This document shows, one piece after another, positions 55,808-64,000 of a stretch of 64,000 nt of DNA. Made by a program: the position numbers and the translations under genes. The stretch lies in the NCBI RefSeq assembly GCF_001553685.1, contig NZ_CP014264.1, positions 1,620,001 through 1,684,000 of the forward strand, in the 5' to 3' direction. The DNA is from Streptococcus sp. oral taxon 431 (GTDB lineage: Bacteria > Bacillota > Bacilli > Lactobacillales > Streptococcaceae). The number at the start of each line of letters is the position of its first letter. Positions within the stretch are counted from its first letter, which is position 1. Below the pieces are notes generated by a model. The model did no database searches and was not told the DNA's origin. It worked only from the letters and a program-made list of their open reading frames with translations.

Positions 55808-57038
55808 AAAATTCCTCTAATCTCCATTTGTTTCTATCTGCAATGTAGCCAGTGATGACCTCACAGTCATCTTGGTAGACACGTTCTTCTAGGATAGCGA
55901 CACTCTCCAAATCATGAATCTTGTAGGACTTAGCAAAAGGCACGCGCAAGGTAAATGCTTCAGAAATTTCCTTAATCTTATCCAACAATAAAGCCTGCAA
56001 CTGTTCTCGACTATCCTTAGATTTAGCAGAAATCAATGCATATGGCGTTTGAGTAGGCGTAAAGTTCTCCACCAAATCCGCTTTATTATAAAGGGTCAAG
56101 CGAGGAATATCCTCCATGTCCAAGTCTTTCATAATTGAAAGAACTGTTTTTTCATGTTCCTCATGGTAAGGATTGCTGGCATCGATAACATGAACTAGAA
56201 GGTCCACATGCTTGCTTTCTTCCAAGGTTGACTTGAAACTGGACACCAACTCTGTCGGCAAATCTTGGATAAATCCAACGGTATCTGTCAAGGTTACCTG
56301 TAGATTGCCACCAAGATGAATGCTTTTAGTCGTTGCATCTAGAGTTGCAAAAAGCTCATCTGCCTCATACTGGGTCTTGCTAGTCAAGGTGTTCATGATA
56401 GTTGACTTACCAGCATTGGTATAGCCAATCAAGCCAATCTTAAAAGTACTTGACTCCAACCGTTTTTCTCGAACTGTCGCTCGATTTTTCTCAACTACCT
56501 TGAGTTGACGTTCGATATCTGTAATCTGGTTGCGAACACTACGACGGTTCAGTTCCAACTGGCTTTCACCAGGTCCACGGGAACCAATCCCCCCTGCCTG
56601 ACGGCTGAGCATAATCCCCTGACCGACTAAACGAGGCAAGAGGTACTTGAGCTGGGCAAGATGAACTTGGAGCTTGCCTTCATGGCTTCGAGCCCTCATG
56701 GCAAAGATATCTAAGATTAACTGCATACGGTCAATAACCTTAACACCTAATACTTCCTCTAAATTGACATTTTGTCGAGGTGTCAGACGGTTATTGACGA
56801 TGACCGTCGTAATTTCTTCTGCGTCCACCATTTGAGCAATTTCTTCCAACTTACCAGAGCCGACAAAGGTTTTAGAGTCGTATTTTTCTCGTTTTTGTCT
56901 GTAGCTATCCACTACGACTGCACCAGCTGTCTTAGCCAGACTAGCCAGCTCTTCCATGGAGAGGTCAAAATTATCCATGCCCTGGAGTTCAACACCAACC
57001 AGCAGGACTCGCTCCTCTTTTTTCTCCGTTTCAATCAT
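55800..57038 (-). CDS. hflX: Ribosome-associated GTPase HflX
   Basis: 412 residues. The N-terminal HflX domain ([20 protein letters not shown], then [20 protein letters not shown] near 150-170) is followed by a G domain with G1 GYTNAGKST (about 205), G3 [10 protein letters not shown] and G4 NKAD. It rescues stalled or heat-damaged ribosomes by splitting subunits. It overlaps both miaA and the following gene by 8 bp, so translation is tightly coupled. Confidence 0.95.
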   Translation of the reverse strand: MIETEKKEERVLLVGVELQGMDNFDLSMEELASLAKTAGAVVVDSYRQKREKYDSKTFVGSGKLEEIAQMVDAEEITTVIVNNRLTPRQNVNLEEVLGVKVIDRMQLILDIFAMRARSHEGKLQVHLAQLKYLLPRLVGQGIMLSRQAGGIGSRGPGESQLELNRRSVRNQITDIERQLKVVEKNRATVREKRLESSTFKIGLIGYTNAGKSTIMNTLTSKTQYEADELFATLDATTKSIHLGGNLQVTLTDTVGFIQDLPTELVSSFKSTLEESKHVDLLVHVIDASNPYHEEHEKTVLSIMKDLDMEDIPRLTLYNKADLVENFTPTQTPYALISAKSKDSREQLQALLLDKIKEISEAFTLRVPFAKSYKIHDLESVAILEERVYQDDCEVITGYIADRNKWRLEEFYD

Positions 57039-57915
57039 TTAAAAACTCCTCAATCTGGTTTAAAATACGGTCTGTCACACCAGATTCTCCTATTTGATAA
57101 AAGATCACCTGCATACGATTACGGAACCAGGTTAGCTGACGCTTAGCAAAACGACGGGTCGCCTGTTTGAGACTGTCACTAGCCTCCTCCAGGCTCTGCT
57201 CCCCTCGAAAATAAGGAAAGAGTTCCTTGTAGCCAATCCCTTTAGCAGCCTGCACATCTGGATAATGGTCAAACAGCCACTTGGCTTCGTCTAGAAGTCC
57301 AGCTTCAAACATCAGGTCCACTCGATGGTTGATTCGCTCATAGAGTTGACTCCGCTCATCATCCAAGCAAATAATCAGCGGATCATATAAACTTTCTTGA
57401 TTTTTCAAATCTTGACCGAAATGGGAAATTTCTAAAGCACGCATGGCACGACGACGATTAAACTGGGGAATTTCAAGGCCTGTTTGCTCTACAAGATGGG
57501 CTAACTCCTCATCTGAAAAAGGATCTAGACTAGCACGATAAGCTAAAATCTCCTCATGAGGTGTCTCCCCACCTAAATGATATCCTTCTAGCAGACTCTG
57601 GATATAAAGTCCTGTCCCACCTGCAATAATAGCGAGCTTACCTCGACTTTGAATATCCTCAATGGCTGCCTTAGCTTCTGAAACAAAATCAAAAGCCGAG
57701 TAAGACTCGGTTACTTCTCTCACATCAATCAAGTGATGAGGGACAGTTGCCTGCTCCTCCGGACTTGCCTTGGCTGTCCCAATATCCAGTCCTCGATAGA
57801 CTTGTTGGCTATCTCCACTAACTACTTCACCATTAAAATGCTTAGCAACTTCAATGGCTAGAGCTGTTTTTCCAACTGCAGTCGGTCCAACAATCACAAT
57901 TATTTTTGTTTTCAT
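57031..57915 (-). CDS. miaA: tRNA dimethylallyltransferase MiaA
   Basis: 294 residues from [21 protein letters not shown] take this ATG because AAGGAA precedes it, rather than one 8 codons upstream. P-loop GPTAVGKT, substrate motif [18 protein letters not shown], and [13 protein letters not shown] are characteristic, as is the C-terminal [13 protein letters not shown]. It isopentenylates A37 of tRNAs reading UNN codons. It heads the miaA-hflX-rnz operon; an extended -10 TGATATAAT lies at 57955-57963. Confidence 0.95.
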   Translation of the reverse strand: MKTKIIVIVGPTAVGKTALAIEVAKHFNGEVVSGDSQQVYRGLDIGTAKASPEEQATVPHHLIDVREVTESYSAFDFVSEAKAAIEDIQSRGKLAIIAGGTGLYIQSLLEGYHLGGETPHEEILAYRASLDPFSDEELAHLVEQTGLEIPQFNRRRAMRALEISHFGQDLKNQESLYDPLIICLDDERSQLYERINHRVDLMFEAGLLDEAKWLFDHYPDVQAAKGIGYKELFPYFRGEQSLEEASDSLKQATRRFAKRQLTWFRNRMQVIFYQIGESGVTDRILNQIEEFLND

Positions 57916-58035
57916 CTTTTTTCCTTGAAAAATTCCCATTTTTTCGTTACTATTATTATATCACAAAAAGGTCAGTCAGAAAAATGCGACCTCTTGAGGT
58001 AGCTGGCTGATTTATAAGTTAAAGGAGGAATACTC

Positions 58036-58206
58036 ATGGCTAAAGGATTCGCTAAAGGTCTTGTAACAGGTGTCGCAGGAACTGTTGCTGCAGTTGCAGG
58101 TGCAGTATACGCAGTTAAAAAGAAAGTGATCGAACCAGAAGAACAAAAAGCAGCTTTCATCGAAGAAAATCGTAAGAAGGCAGCTCGCCGTCGCGTATCA
58201 CGTTAA
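58036..58206 (+). CDS. Small DUF3042-family protein
   Basis: 56 residues starting MAKGFAKGLVTGVAGTVAAV, followed by AGAVYAVKKKVIEPEEQKAA and ending KKAARRRVSR. One Gly/Ala-rich membrane-like helix (about 8-27) precedes a charged tail. AAAGGAGGAA at 58021-58030 is an excellent ribosome-binding site, and a strong terminator follows, so expression is likely. The family is Firmicutes-specific with unknown function. It lies divergently from miaA, and a frame on the other strand at the same place is its shadow. Confidence 0.85.
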   Translation: MAKGFAKGLVTGVAGTVAAVAGAVYAVKKKVIEPEEQKAAFIEENRKKAARRRVSR

Positions 58207-58212
58207 TAAACA

Positions 58213-58250
58213 AAAGAAGTTGGGATTTTTTCTCAACTTCTTTTTTTTCT
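58213..58250 (+). terminator. Terminator of the DUF3042 gene
   Basis: AGAAGTTG / CAACTTCT stem around a T-rich loop, then eight T residues. Confidence 0.88.
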
Positions 58251-58258
58251 ATTCTTTT

Positions 58259-58323
58259 ATACTTAATAAAAACCAAATAGGAAAAGGAATCTAGCGTAGT
58301 TTGAAGAGATTTTCAGAGAGTAT
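58259..58323 (-). repeat. Degenerate BOX-like remnant
   Basis: On the minus strand it begins ATACTCTCTGAAAATCTCTT and CAAACTACG, like a decayed boxA, and ends with TTTTTATTAAGTAT, like the end of boxC. Only about 65 bp remain. Confidence 0.6.
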
Positions 58324-59162
58324 TAAATGGCCAAGTCAAACTTCAACTGTGGCTTGACTGGAGCATAGTCAACCAACTCAAAATCCTCTGCTTTAATATC
58401 AAAGAAATTAGTCTTATCTGGTACATTCAAGACCAAACGTGGTTGGCAATTTGAAGGCTCACGACGAAGCAATTCCTGAGCTTGTTCAAATTGATTGTCA
58501 TAGATGTGAAGGTTGTTGATAAAGTAGAAGAATTTCCCAACTTTCCAACCAAAGTGTTTAGCAATCATCATCTGAAGAGCTACATACTGCATGGCATTGA
58601 TATGATGAGCCACCAGCATATCATTAGAACGCTGGGTCAAGGTTGCATCCAGATAAATTTCCCCATCTACTCGACGGACATCAAACATAGTCTGAAAGGC
58701 ACAAGGGAGAAGTCCATCTGTCTCCTCAAAAGCCTGATAATCCCAAAGTGAAATGATATTACGACGGTTCCAAGGATTAGCTTCTAACTGTTTGAGAATC
58801 TTGTTAATGATGTCGTGCTTTTTAACAACAGCCCCGTAACGCTCACCGATTGTCCCTGTATCTCCTACTTCCCAGTCATTCCAGTAGTGAACATTGTACT
58901 TATCATTTAGAACTTCCAAACTATTGGTCTGATCTTGGTAGATCCAAAGCACTTCTTTAATAGCTGATTTGATAGCGATAGGACGCAAGGTTGTGATGGG
59001 AAATTCACCCTTGGACAAATCATACTCTGCAAAGGCTCCAGTGATGTACTTGGAGTTAGCAACAGTCCCATCCTTGTACTTTGGACGAGCTTGCTCAGAA
59101 AACACACCCTCATTCAGGATTCGCTCGATATTTTCTTTAAAAATCGTATCTGCTTTTGTCAT
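58323..59162 (-). CDS. thyA: Thymidylate synthase
   Basis: 279 residues. The catalytic Cys is in [13 protein letters not shown] (about 140-152), with [20 protein letters not shown] and [16 protein letters not shown] typical of the folate-dependent enzyme. It methylates dUMP to dTMP using methylene-tetrahydrofolate. It has 35 or more residues between N-terminus and active site beyond the E. coli layout, as usual for cocci. It is monocistronic; the folate-related pabBC gene is nearby. Confidence 0.96.
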   Translation of the reverse strand: MTKADTIFKENIERILNEGVFSEQARPKYKDGTVANSKYITGAFAEYDLSKGEFPITTLRPIAIKSAIKEVLWIYQDQTNSLEVLNDKYNVHYWNDWEVGDTGTIGERYGAVVKKHDIINKILKQLEANPWNRRNIISLWDYQAFEETDGLLPCAFQTMFDVRRVDGEIYLDATLTQRSNDMLVAHHINAMQYVALQMMIAKHFGWKVGKFFYFINNLHIYDNQFEQAQELLRREPSNCQPRLVLNVPDKTNFFDIKAEDFELVDYAPVKPQLKFDLAI

Positions 59163-59207
59163 TTACTATCACCTCATTCATTGTCTTAACTAGTATAGCA
59201 TAAAAAA

Positions 59208-59253
59208 AGAAAGGAGGAAAATCACTCGCTTACAGAAAGCAATTTTCTCCTTT
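59208..59253 (-). terminator. Terminator of the glucokinase gene
   Basis: AAAGGAGAAAAT / ATTTTCCTCCTTT imperfect stem with a 20-base loop, followed by CTTTTTTT on the minus strand. Confidence 0.75.
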
Positions 59254-59263
59254 TTATGTTTAT

Positions 59264-60223
59264 TTATTGCAAGACAAGTGACGCAGCACCAATCACTCCA
59301 GCGTCATTTCCTAGAGTTGCAAGAGCTAGTTTAGTTGTTGTGCGAACTTGTGGGAAGGTATTTTCATCATAAACCTTTTGCACACCTTGAAGGAGGAATT
59401 CTCCCGCAGCTGATACACCACCACCGATAACGATTGTTGATGGGTTTAGGATTGAACCGATGTTGGCACATGCAATACCCAAGTAACGTGAGAAGTTACG
59501 GTAAACGATCAAGGCAAGGTCGTCTCCTTCTTTTGCCAAATCAAAGACAGTTTTAGCTGTTACTTCTTCTCCATCATCAATCAAGCGTTTCAACTCTGCA
59601 TCGCCTTCGTATTCATCTGCGTAACGACGAGTCAAGTTAACGATACCTGTCGCTGAAGCTACTGTCTCAAGACAGCCTTTTTTACCACAAGTACATGCGA
59701 TTGGTTGATCAAAGTCAACTGTGATGTGTCCAAGTTCACCAGCAGCACCTGCAACACCGTGAAGCAATTTACCTTCTGCTACGATACCGCCACCAACACC
59801 TGTACCAAGTGTCATAAAGACAACATCTGGTTGGTTGTCACCAGCACCCATCCAACGCTCACCAAGAGCTGCCACGTTGGCGTCATTGTCGATAAAGAAT
59901 GGAATCCCCAAGGCTTTTTCCATTTTTTCTTTGATTGGTTGAAGAGTTTTCCAGTTGAGGTTGTAGGCACCGATAACAGTCCCTTTTTCACGGTCAACCA
60001 CACCAGGTGACCCCATACCAATTCCACGGAAATCTTCAGCAGACAATCCAAGCAAGCCCAAACGGTGTTGAATAGTTTCAATCATATCGTCTACGATATG
60101 GCTTCCTTCATCCAAAATGTTTGTCTTAATAGACCATTTTTCTTGGATTTCTCCTTCTTGCGTTAAAATAGCGAACTTGATAGAAGTTCCACCAAGGTCA
60201 ATCCCAATAATCTTTTGACTCAT
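59264..60223 (-). CDS. glk: ROK-family glucokinase
   Basis: 319 residues. The N-terminal ATP motif IGIDLGGTSIKFAIL, the active-site FFIDNDANVAALGE and the ROK zinc motif CTCGKKGCLETVAS (about 180-193) define the group. It phosphorylates free glucose to glucose 6-phosphate. It is transcribed alone, with an extended -10 and a cre-like site in the leader. Confidence 0.95.
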   Translation of the reverse strand: MSQKIIGIDLGGTSIKFAILTQEGEIQEKWSIKTNILDEGSHIVDDMIETIQHRLGLLGLSAEDFRGIGMGSPGVVDREKGTVIGAYNLNWKTLQPIKEKMEKALGIPFFIDNDANVAALGERWMGAGDNQPDVVFMTLGTGVGGGIVAEGKLLHGVAGAAGELGHITVDFDQPIACTCGKKGCLETVASATGIVNLTRRYADEYEGDAELKRLIDDGEEVTAKTVFDLAKEGDDLALIVYRNFSRYLGIACANIGSILNPSTIVIGGGVSAAGEFLLQGVQKVYDENTFPQVRTTTKLALATLGNDAGVIGAASLVLQ

Positions 60224-60244
60224 CGTCTTCTCCTTATCCTTAAT

Positions 60245-60272
60245 TGAAAATGCTTACAGTACTAGTATAACA
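60245..60272 (-). promoter_or_regulatory. glk promoter with cre-like site
   Basis: Extended -10 TGTTATACT (60264-60272) on the minus strand. TGAAAATGCTTACA (60245-60258, plus strand) matches the cre consensus except for the central C, and lies just downstream of the expected start. Confidence 0.55.
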
Positions 60273-60326
60273 AAATCTGCCAATCAGTGCAAAGGTTTGC
60301 ATTAACTTTCCAGATTTTTTTCTATT

Positions 60327-61187
60327 CTATGGTTTCCACAAACCAGAAGCATCTACATAATAGCGTCCACCATCCACTCGCTCATTCTTTGCCATTTTGC
60401 CATCTGATTTGAGATAGTAATTTCCTTGCCATGCATTACGAGCATAAGATCCATCTGATTTTAAGTAGTACCAAGATTGGTAAGAAGAATCATAGACCCA
60501 CTCACTCTGAGCCATTTTCCCATTTGACTTGAGGTAATATGCACCTTGCCAAGTATTATGCGCATAAGATCCATCTGATTTGAGGTAATACCAAGCTTTG
60601 TAGTAAGAATCATAAAGCCATTCACCCTGAGCCATCTTACCATCTGATTTGAGATAGTAACTTCCTTGCCAAGTATTGCGTGCATAAGAACCATCTGATT
60701 TGAGGTAATACCAGGCTTGGTAATAGTTATCGTATACCCACTCATTCTCAGCCATTCTTCCATCTGATTTGAGGTAGTAAGCACCCTGCCATGTGTTCGT
60801 TACTGGTTTCCCATTTTCAGAAAAATAGTACCAAGATCCATTCTGACGAACCCAGCCACTTTCAGCTGCTACACTAGGAGCAGGTACTGCACTACTTGGC
60901 GCTACACTATCAGGTGCTACATTGTTGTTAGCTTGAGAGGCACTTGTCTTTTTCTTTTTTAACACACCCTTAGGCGCGTTCTTAGACTCACAAGCGATCC
61001 CATCATGATCCTTATCTAGAGTAGCAGAATAACCTGGTTCCCCCTTATGAATATCTGCATAACCATTCTCCCAAGCTTCTGTACAGCTCGAAAAATGAAT
61101 GCTTTCATCCGCCACAACAGGATGTAAAAACAAAGCTAGGGCAGGTAAAGAAGCTAGGCCTAGTTTTAATAAATGACGTTTGTTCAT
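60327..61187 (-). CDS. Choline-binding surface protein with excalibur domain
   Basis: 286 residues. Signal peptide 1-26 (LGLASLPALALFLHPVVA). An excalibur calcium-binding domain at about 30-70 carries DKDHDGIACES. A Ala/Ser/Pro/Val linker leads to choline-binding-type repeats from about 108 to the end (GWVRQNGSWYYFSENGKPV, then WYYLKSDGSYARNTWQG units). The repeats should bind phosphocholine on teichoic acids. I recall a similar pneumococcal protein beside the zmpB/pabB region. Its role is unknown. Confidence 0.88.
   Translation of the reverse strand: MNKRHLLKLGLASLPALALFLHPVVADESIHFSSCTEAWENGYADIHKGEPGYSATLDKDHDGIACESKNAPKGVLKKKKTSASQANNNVAPDSVAPSSAVPAPSVAAESGWVRQNGSWYYFSENGKPVTNTWQGAYYLKSDGRMAENEWVYDNYYQAWYYLKSDGSYARNTWQGSYYLKSDGKMAQGEWLYDSYYKAWYYLKSDGSYAHNTWQGAYYLKSNGKMAQSEWVYDSSYQSWYYLKSDGSYARNAWQGNYYLKSDGKMAKNERVDGGRYYVDASGLWKP
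60400..60790 (-). repeat. 120-bp in-frame tandem repeats
   Basis: Units start at about 60451, 60571 and 60691 (CCATCTGATTT-G/T-AGGTA on the plus strand), spaced exactly 120 bp, i.e. 40 codons. Each encodes two choline-binding modules. Partial copies lie on both sides. Confidence 0.88.
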
Positions 61188-61236
61188 GATTTTCTCCTAA
61201 AATTATAATATCAATCTCAATATTATTTTATCAAAC

Positions 61237-61854
61237 TTATTTCAGCAATTCAAGAAAACTTCTAGTTATTTCTGCAAACTCTTTTGGTTTTGCCCTATTT
61301 AGGACATGAGGTCCCTCAGGGATGATCTGAAACTGGGAATCTGGCATCAGTTCATGAATACTTTTCATTGAACTAAGATTTGGCTTATCCTGACTACCAC
61401 AAATTAACAAGCTTGGATAGGGACAATTCCGTGCAATCTCTCTTAAATCAAGTGTTTTTAATTCCTCAGAAACTCCAACCATAAAAGCTTTATCTGCTCC
61501 CTGTTTCTCAAATATCCTTTTGGGAAGCAATTTAAATATCAGCAACTGAATGTAAAAAAGGATATTGCCCGCCAGTTTCAATGGACAACCTGACAAAACC
61601 AAGGCTTGAAGATTTGGTATATCATAACTTGAAAGCTCCAATGCAAGTGCAGCCCCTAAGGACAAACCGATTAGGACAAAAGGTTCTGTTTCCATTGTTA
61701 AGCGCTGATAAATGCGCTCCTTAGCTTCTTGATAGCTAGCAACTCCGGAAGGAAATAACTCTAGGGCTTCAGAGGGATAATCTGCAAGCAACTCTTGCAC
61801 TTCTTTCCAACTCTCCGCTGACTGACCTAGGCCGTGTAAAAATATTAGTTTCAT
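61237..61854 (-). CDS. Alpha/beta hydrolase
   Basis: 205 residues. It opens LIFLHGLGQSAESWKEVQEL (oxyanion HG motif), has the nucleophile elbow GLSLGA (Ser near 67), Asp in CGSQDKPN and His in GPHVLN. There is no signal peptide. The substrate is unknown. Its ATG is one base upstream of where pabBC ends, so it is co-transcribed behind pabBC. Confidence 0.85.
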   Translation of the reverse strand: MKLIFLHGLGQSAESWKEVQELLADYPSEALELFPSGVASYQEAKERIYQRLTMETEPFVLIGLSLGAALALELSSYDIPNLQALVLSGCPLKLAGNILFYIQLLIFKLLPKRIFEKQGADKAFMVGVSEELKTLDLREIARNCPYPSLLICGSQDKPNLSSMKSIHELMPDSQFQIIPEGPHVLNRAKPKEFAEITRSFLELLK

Positions 61855-63576
61855 TTAGTTCTCCTTCAAGGATAACTCATACAAGCCCCTAACTGCATTA
61901 CAAGCATAAATGACTTCTGCCTGTTTCAAATCTTCTATGGTTAAGATCTTCTCTTCTACCTGCCCGCTTTCAAGTAAATGCTGGCGATAAATCCCTGGTA
62001 AAATGCCAAGACTACTAGGCGGGGTATAGAACTTGCTATTCATTTTTAAGACCAGATTACCAATAGAGGTTTCAAGCAATTTTCCATCAGCAGTGTGATA
62101 GATGATTTCCTGCTCTCCCACTGTCAAATGTGGTCGGTGTGTCGTCTTAAAGTAGGTAAAGGCCTGCTGCAAATCAGCTTCTTGCAGACAAAGTTTAGCT
62201 TGACAAAAAGTTGGACTAAGTGGTGTTAATACTTGTCGATCAATTTCTATTTCTCCAGACTTGCTGAGACTGATTCGCAAACGGTAGTCTTGATGGAGGT
62301 CACAAACTTGGCACTCCTTCTCTAGATTTTGTCTCAAAACTTCTTGGTCAAATGGAAAGGCAAAATAACGACTAGCCTTTTGTAGTCTTTCTAGATGTTG
62401 CTTTTCAAAGAGCAAGGTTTTCTGGCTGATTTTTCCTGTCGTAATCAGTTGAAAACGAGGCTGTTTTCGGTAAAGAACAGCTGCCTTTTGCTGGACTTCA
62501 CGGTATTCTGACTCCCAAGTACTATCCCAAGTGATGCCACCACCAACTCCATAGATGGCTTTCCCTTTATGAAGCTGAATGGTTCGAATAGCCACATTGA
62601 AAATCCTTCGTCCATTGGGAAGTAAGAGTCCAACAGTTCCACAGTAAACTCCACGCGCTTGTGGTTCCAAGTTCTTGATAATTTCCATAGTCGCTATCTT
62701 GGGAGCTCCTGTGATGGAGCCACATGGAAAGAGCGATCGGAAAATTTCAACTAGGTCAGCATCCGGTCGTAACTGACTCTTGATGGTCGAAGTCATCTGC
62801 CAAACTGTAGAATACTGTTCCACCTGACATAAACGTTCCACATGCTCACTTCCCACCTCAGACAGACGATTCATATCATTGCGCAAGAGGTCCACTATCA
62901 TCATATTTTCTGAACGATTTTTGGGATCTTGCTCCAACCAAGCGGCCTCTTTCAAGTCTTCTGCATCAGTCAGACCACGTTTAGTCGTCCCCTTCATAGG
63001 ACGAGTTGTCAATTCACGATCATTTTGTTCAAAAAAGAGTTCTGGACTCATGGAAATTACTGCCATGTCGTCATGTTCAACATAGGCATTGTAACCTGCT
63101 TCCTGCTCTACCACCATACGATTGTAGATAGCAAAAGGATTAGCAGACAACTCCTGCTTGAGTTGAACCGTATAATTGACCTGATAAGTATCGCCCTGTC
63201 GTAAATGATGGTGAATCTGAGCAATGGCCTTTTCATAGTCCTCTGCAGATGTTACTTCCTGCCAATTTGAAGGCAAATCCACCTCCTCATAAGTCAGAGG
63301 AATGCTAGATTTTTCAACGCTGTCATGAATAGTGAAATAGAGGAGATACTCTCCTAACAAGGGACCCTCGTGAACCACCAACTTCTCCTCAAAAGCTGGC
63401 GCAGCCTCATAGCTGACATAACCCACCACATAATAGCCCTGTTCTTGGTAGCTTTCCACTTGAGCTAACAAGTCTGTCACTTCTGCTAAATCTCTGGTTT
63501 TTAACTCTTTGATAGGCTGGGTAAAGGTGTATCGCTCACCCAAAGCCCTAAAATCAATCACTGTTTTTCTATGCAT
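61855..63576 (-). CDS. pabB: Aminodeoxychorismate synthase component I fused to 4-amino-4-deoxychorismate lyase (PabBC)
   Basis: 573 residues with two parts. Residues 1-375 are a chorismate-binding PabB domain: RQGDTYQVNYTVQLKQEL, RPMKGTTKRG, SENMMIVDLLRNDMNRL and PCGSITGAPKIATMEII. Residues about 380-573 look like a PLP-dependent PabC lyase: LITTGKISQKTLLFEKQHLE, LETSIGNLVL and LGILPGIYRQHLLE. Together they would turn chorismate into 4-aminobenzoate for folate, with a separate glutaminase. The lyase Lys is not obvious. An extended -10 lies six bases before the ATG, so the message may be leaderless. Confidence 0.9.
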   Translation of the reverse strand: MHRKTVIDFRALGERYTFTQPIKELKTRDLAEVTDLLAQVESYQEQGYYVVGYVSYEAAPAFEEKLVVHEGPLLGEYLLYFTIHDSVEKSSIPLTYEEVDLPSNWQEVTSAEDYEKAIAQIHHHLRQGDTYQVNYTVQLKQELSANPFAIYNRMVVEQEAGYNAYVEHDDMAVISMSPELFFEQNDRELTTRPMKGTTKRGLTDAEDLKEAAWLEQDPKNRSENMMIVDLLRNDMNRLSEVGSEHVERLCQVEQYSTVWQMTSTIKSQLRPDADLVEIFRSLFPCGSITGAPKIATMEIIKNLEPQARGVYCGTVGLLLPNGRRIFNVAIRTIQLHKGKAIYGVGGGITWDSTWESEYREVQQKAAVLYRKQPRFQLITTGKISQKTLLFEKQHLERLQKASRYFAFPFDQEVLRQNLEKECQVCDLHQDYRLRISLSKSGEIEIDRQVLTPLSPTFCQAKLCLQEADLQQAFTYFKTTHRPHLTVGEQEIIYHTADGKLLETSIGNLVLKMNSKFYTPPSSLGILPGIYRQHLLESGQVEEKILTIEDLKQAEVIYACNAVRGLYELSLKEN

Positions 63577-63582
63577 ATCCTA

Positions 63583-63591
63583 AGTATACCA
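63583..63591 (-). promoter_or_regulatory. pabB promoter: extended -10 next to the start codon
   Basis: TGGTATACT on the minus strand ends six bases before the pabB ATG (63574-63576). No -35 is clear. Confidence 0.6.
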
Positions 63592-63596
63592 TAAAA

Positions 63597-63621
63597 GCCA
63601 GACCCCAACAGGAGATCTGGC
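63597..63621 (-). terminator. Terminator of the metalloprotease gene
   Basis: GCCAGA / TCTGGC stem followed by TTTT on the minus strand; it abuts the pabB promoter. Confidence 0.7.
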
Positions 63622-63708
63622 AATTTTATTCTTTGAGAATGATAAAGTAGATGTGACTTTCTAAGAAAATCTAAAAATAGTAGACTCTTTTATCACTTCA
63701 ACTTTTAT

Positions 63709-64000
63709 CTATCCTTTAGGAAAAAGTTCGGATGAAAAGGCATCTGTCACCTGCAATAGTTTTTGGAAGACTTTTTTCTTCAGAGCTACTGTATAATTGG
63801 CAACTGAGCCTCCATACTTGAAGTTTCGGTAATCCGTTTCTACTGCTTGGTCAAACAAATATTGCAATTTCTCATAAGAATCAATTTGCTGACCATCAAT
63901 TTCAAAACTATGGATTCCTCGTTTTGCCTTGGTAATAATAGCGTCAAACCAGGCCTTCTTCCATTCTTCCAAGTTCTGGAACTTGCCTTTCGAAACCTTC
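63709..64000 (-). CDS. C-terminal end of a ZmpB-like zinc metalloprotease (partial)
   Basis: The open frame continues to the window edge (KVSKGKFQNLEEWKKAWFDA upstream), so only the last 96 codons are seen; a TTG start inside it is not real. The sequence, with YEKLQYLFDQAVETDYRNFK and a C-terminal KKVFQKLLQVTDAFSSELFP, resembles the end of streptococcal M26-type surface proteases (IgA1 protease/ZmpB). Its place beside pabBC and the choline-binding gene matches pneumococcal zmpB as I remember it. The HExxH zinc motif is outside the window. Confidence 0.6.
   Translation of the reverse strand, partial: KVSKGKFQNLEEWKKAWFDAIITKAKRGIHSFEIDGQQIDSYEKLQYLFDQAVETDYRNFKYGGSVANYTVALKKKVFQKLLQVTDAFSSELFPKG

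Noticed and set aside
57972..58160. 62-codon minus-strand frame opposite the small DUF3042 gene
   Set aside because: Low-complexity Ala/Thr/Pro sequence without a ribosome-binding site. The plus-strand gene has an excellent site, terminator and family match.

Overview
The window is chromosomal DNA from a low-GC Gram-positive coccus, almost certainly a mitis-group Streptococcus (S. mitis, S. pseudopneumoniae or S. pneumoniae type). The evidence is a pyruvate oxidase gene (spxB), a cupA-copA copper operon, a very large YSIRK/LPXTG beta-galactosidase (bgaA), a choline-binding-repeat surface protein, the end of a ZmpB-like metalloprotease, and BOX intergenic repeats whose boxA part matches the well-known pneumococcal BOX sequence. 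As far as I remember the S. pneumoniae gene order, the murE-to-rpsF block and the liv-to-zmp block are far apart there, and bgaA lies elsewhere. This points to a rearranged relative rather than a standard pneumococcus, but I could not check it.

Layout. 1-7.2 kb: end of murE, then housekeeping genes on the minus strand (manganese pyrophosphatase, GIY-YIG protein, tRNA methyltransferase-like protein, S1-domain protein, a HAD-cyclophilin fusion, an acetyltransferase, and the rpsF-ssb-rpsR operon). 7.3-13 kb: a CBS/ACT protein and the branched-chain amino-acid transporter livJHMGF, with a CodY-like box in its promoter. 13-16.9 kb: ylbG, clpP under a CtsR operator, upp, a dCMP deaminase, and a divergent TetR/DegV pair. 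17-24.7 kb: mixed metabolic and transport genes, an attenuator-like leader before a sodium symporter, and a decayed 6-phospho-beta-glucosidase gene. 24.7-30 kb: spxB and the copper operon copY-cupA-copA. 30-33 kb: a polar amino-acid ABC transporter on the plus strand. 33-38.4 kb: pyrF-pyrE behind a PyrR attenuator, and murD-murG-divIB. 38.5-41.9 kb: a two-gene ABC exporter. 42-50 kb: bgaA, flanked by intergenic repeats. 50-53.1 kb: a SUKH-family gene, a GH13 enzyme and a small regulator/membrane-protein pair. 53.4-63.6 kb: SDR, rnz, hflX, miaA, a small DUF3042-type gene, thyA, glucokinase, a choline-binding protein, an alpha/beta hydrolase and pabBC, then the 3' end of a zinc metalloprotease.

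How it fits together. Much of the window concerns carbohydrate and surface biology: BgaA trims host or dietary galactosides, the GH13 enzyme degrades maltodextrins, glucokinase and ManA feed glycolysis, and SpxB turns pyruvate into acetyl phosphate and hydrogen peroxide. cre-like sites lie near spxB, bgaA, the GH13 gene and glk. Amino-acid uptake (liv and the polar transporter), pyrimidine synthesis/salvage (pyrFE, upp, thyA, dCMP deaminase) and wall synthesis (murE, murD, murG, divIB) make up most of the rest. No tRNA, rRNA, CRISPR array, prophage or intact insertion sequence was seen. The least expected structures are two arrays of tandem terminator-like hairpins (after rpsR and after livF), overlapping divergent promoters with an operator-like inverted repeat at tetR/degV, two promoters placed so that the transcript should start at the ATG (leaderless), and the structured leader of the sodium symporter.
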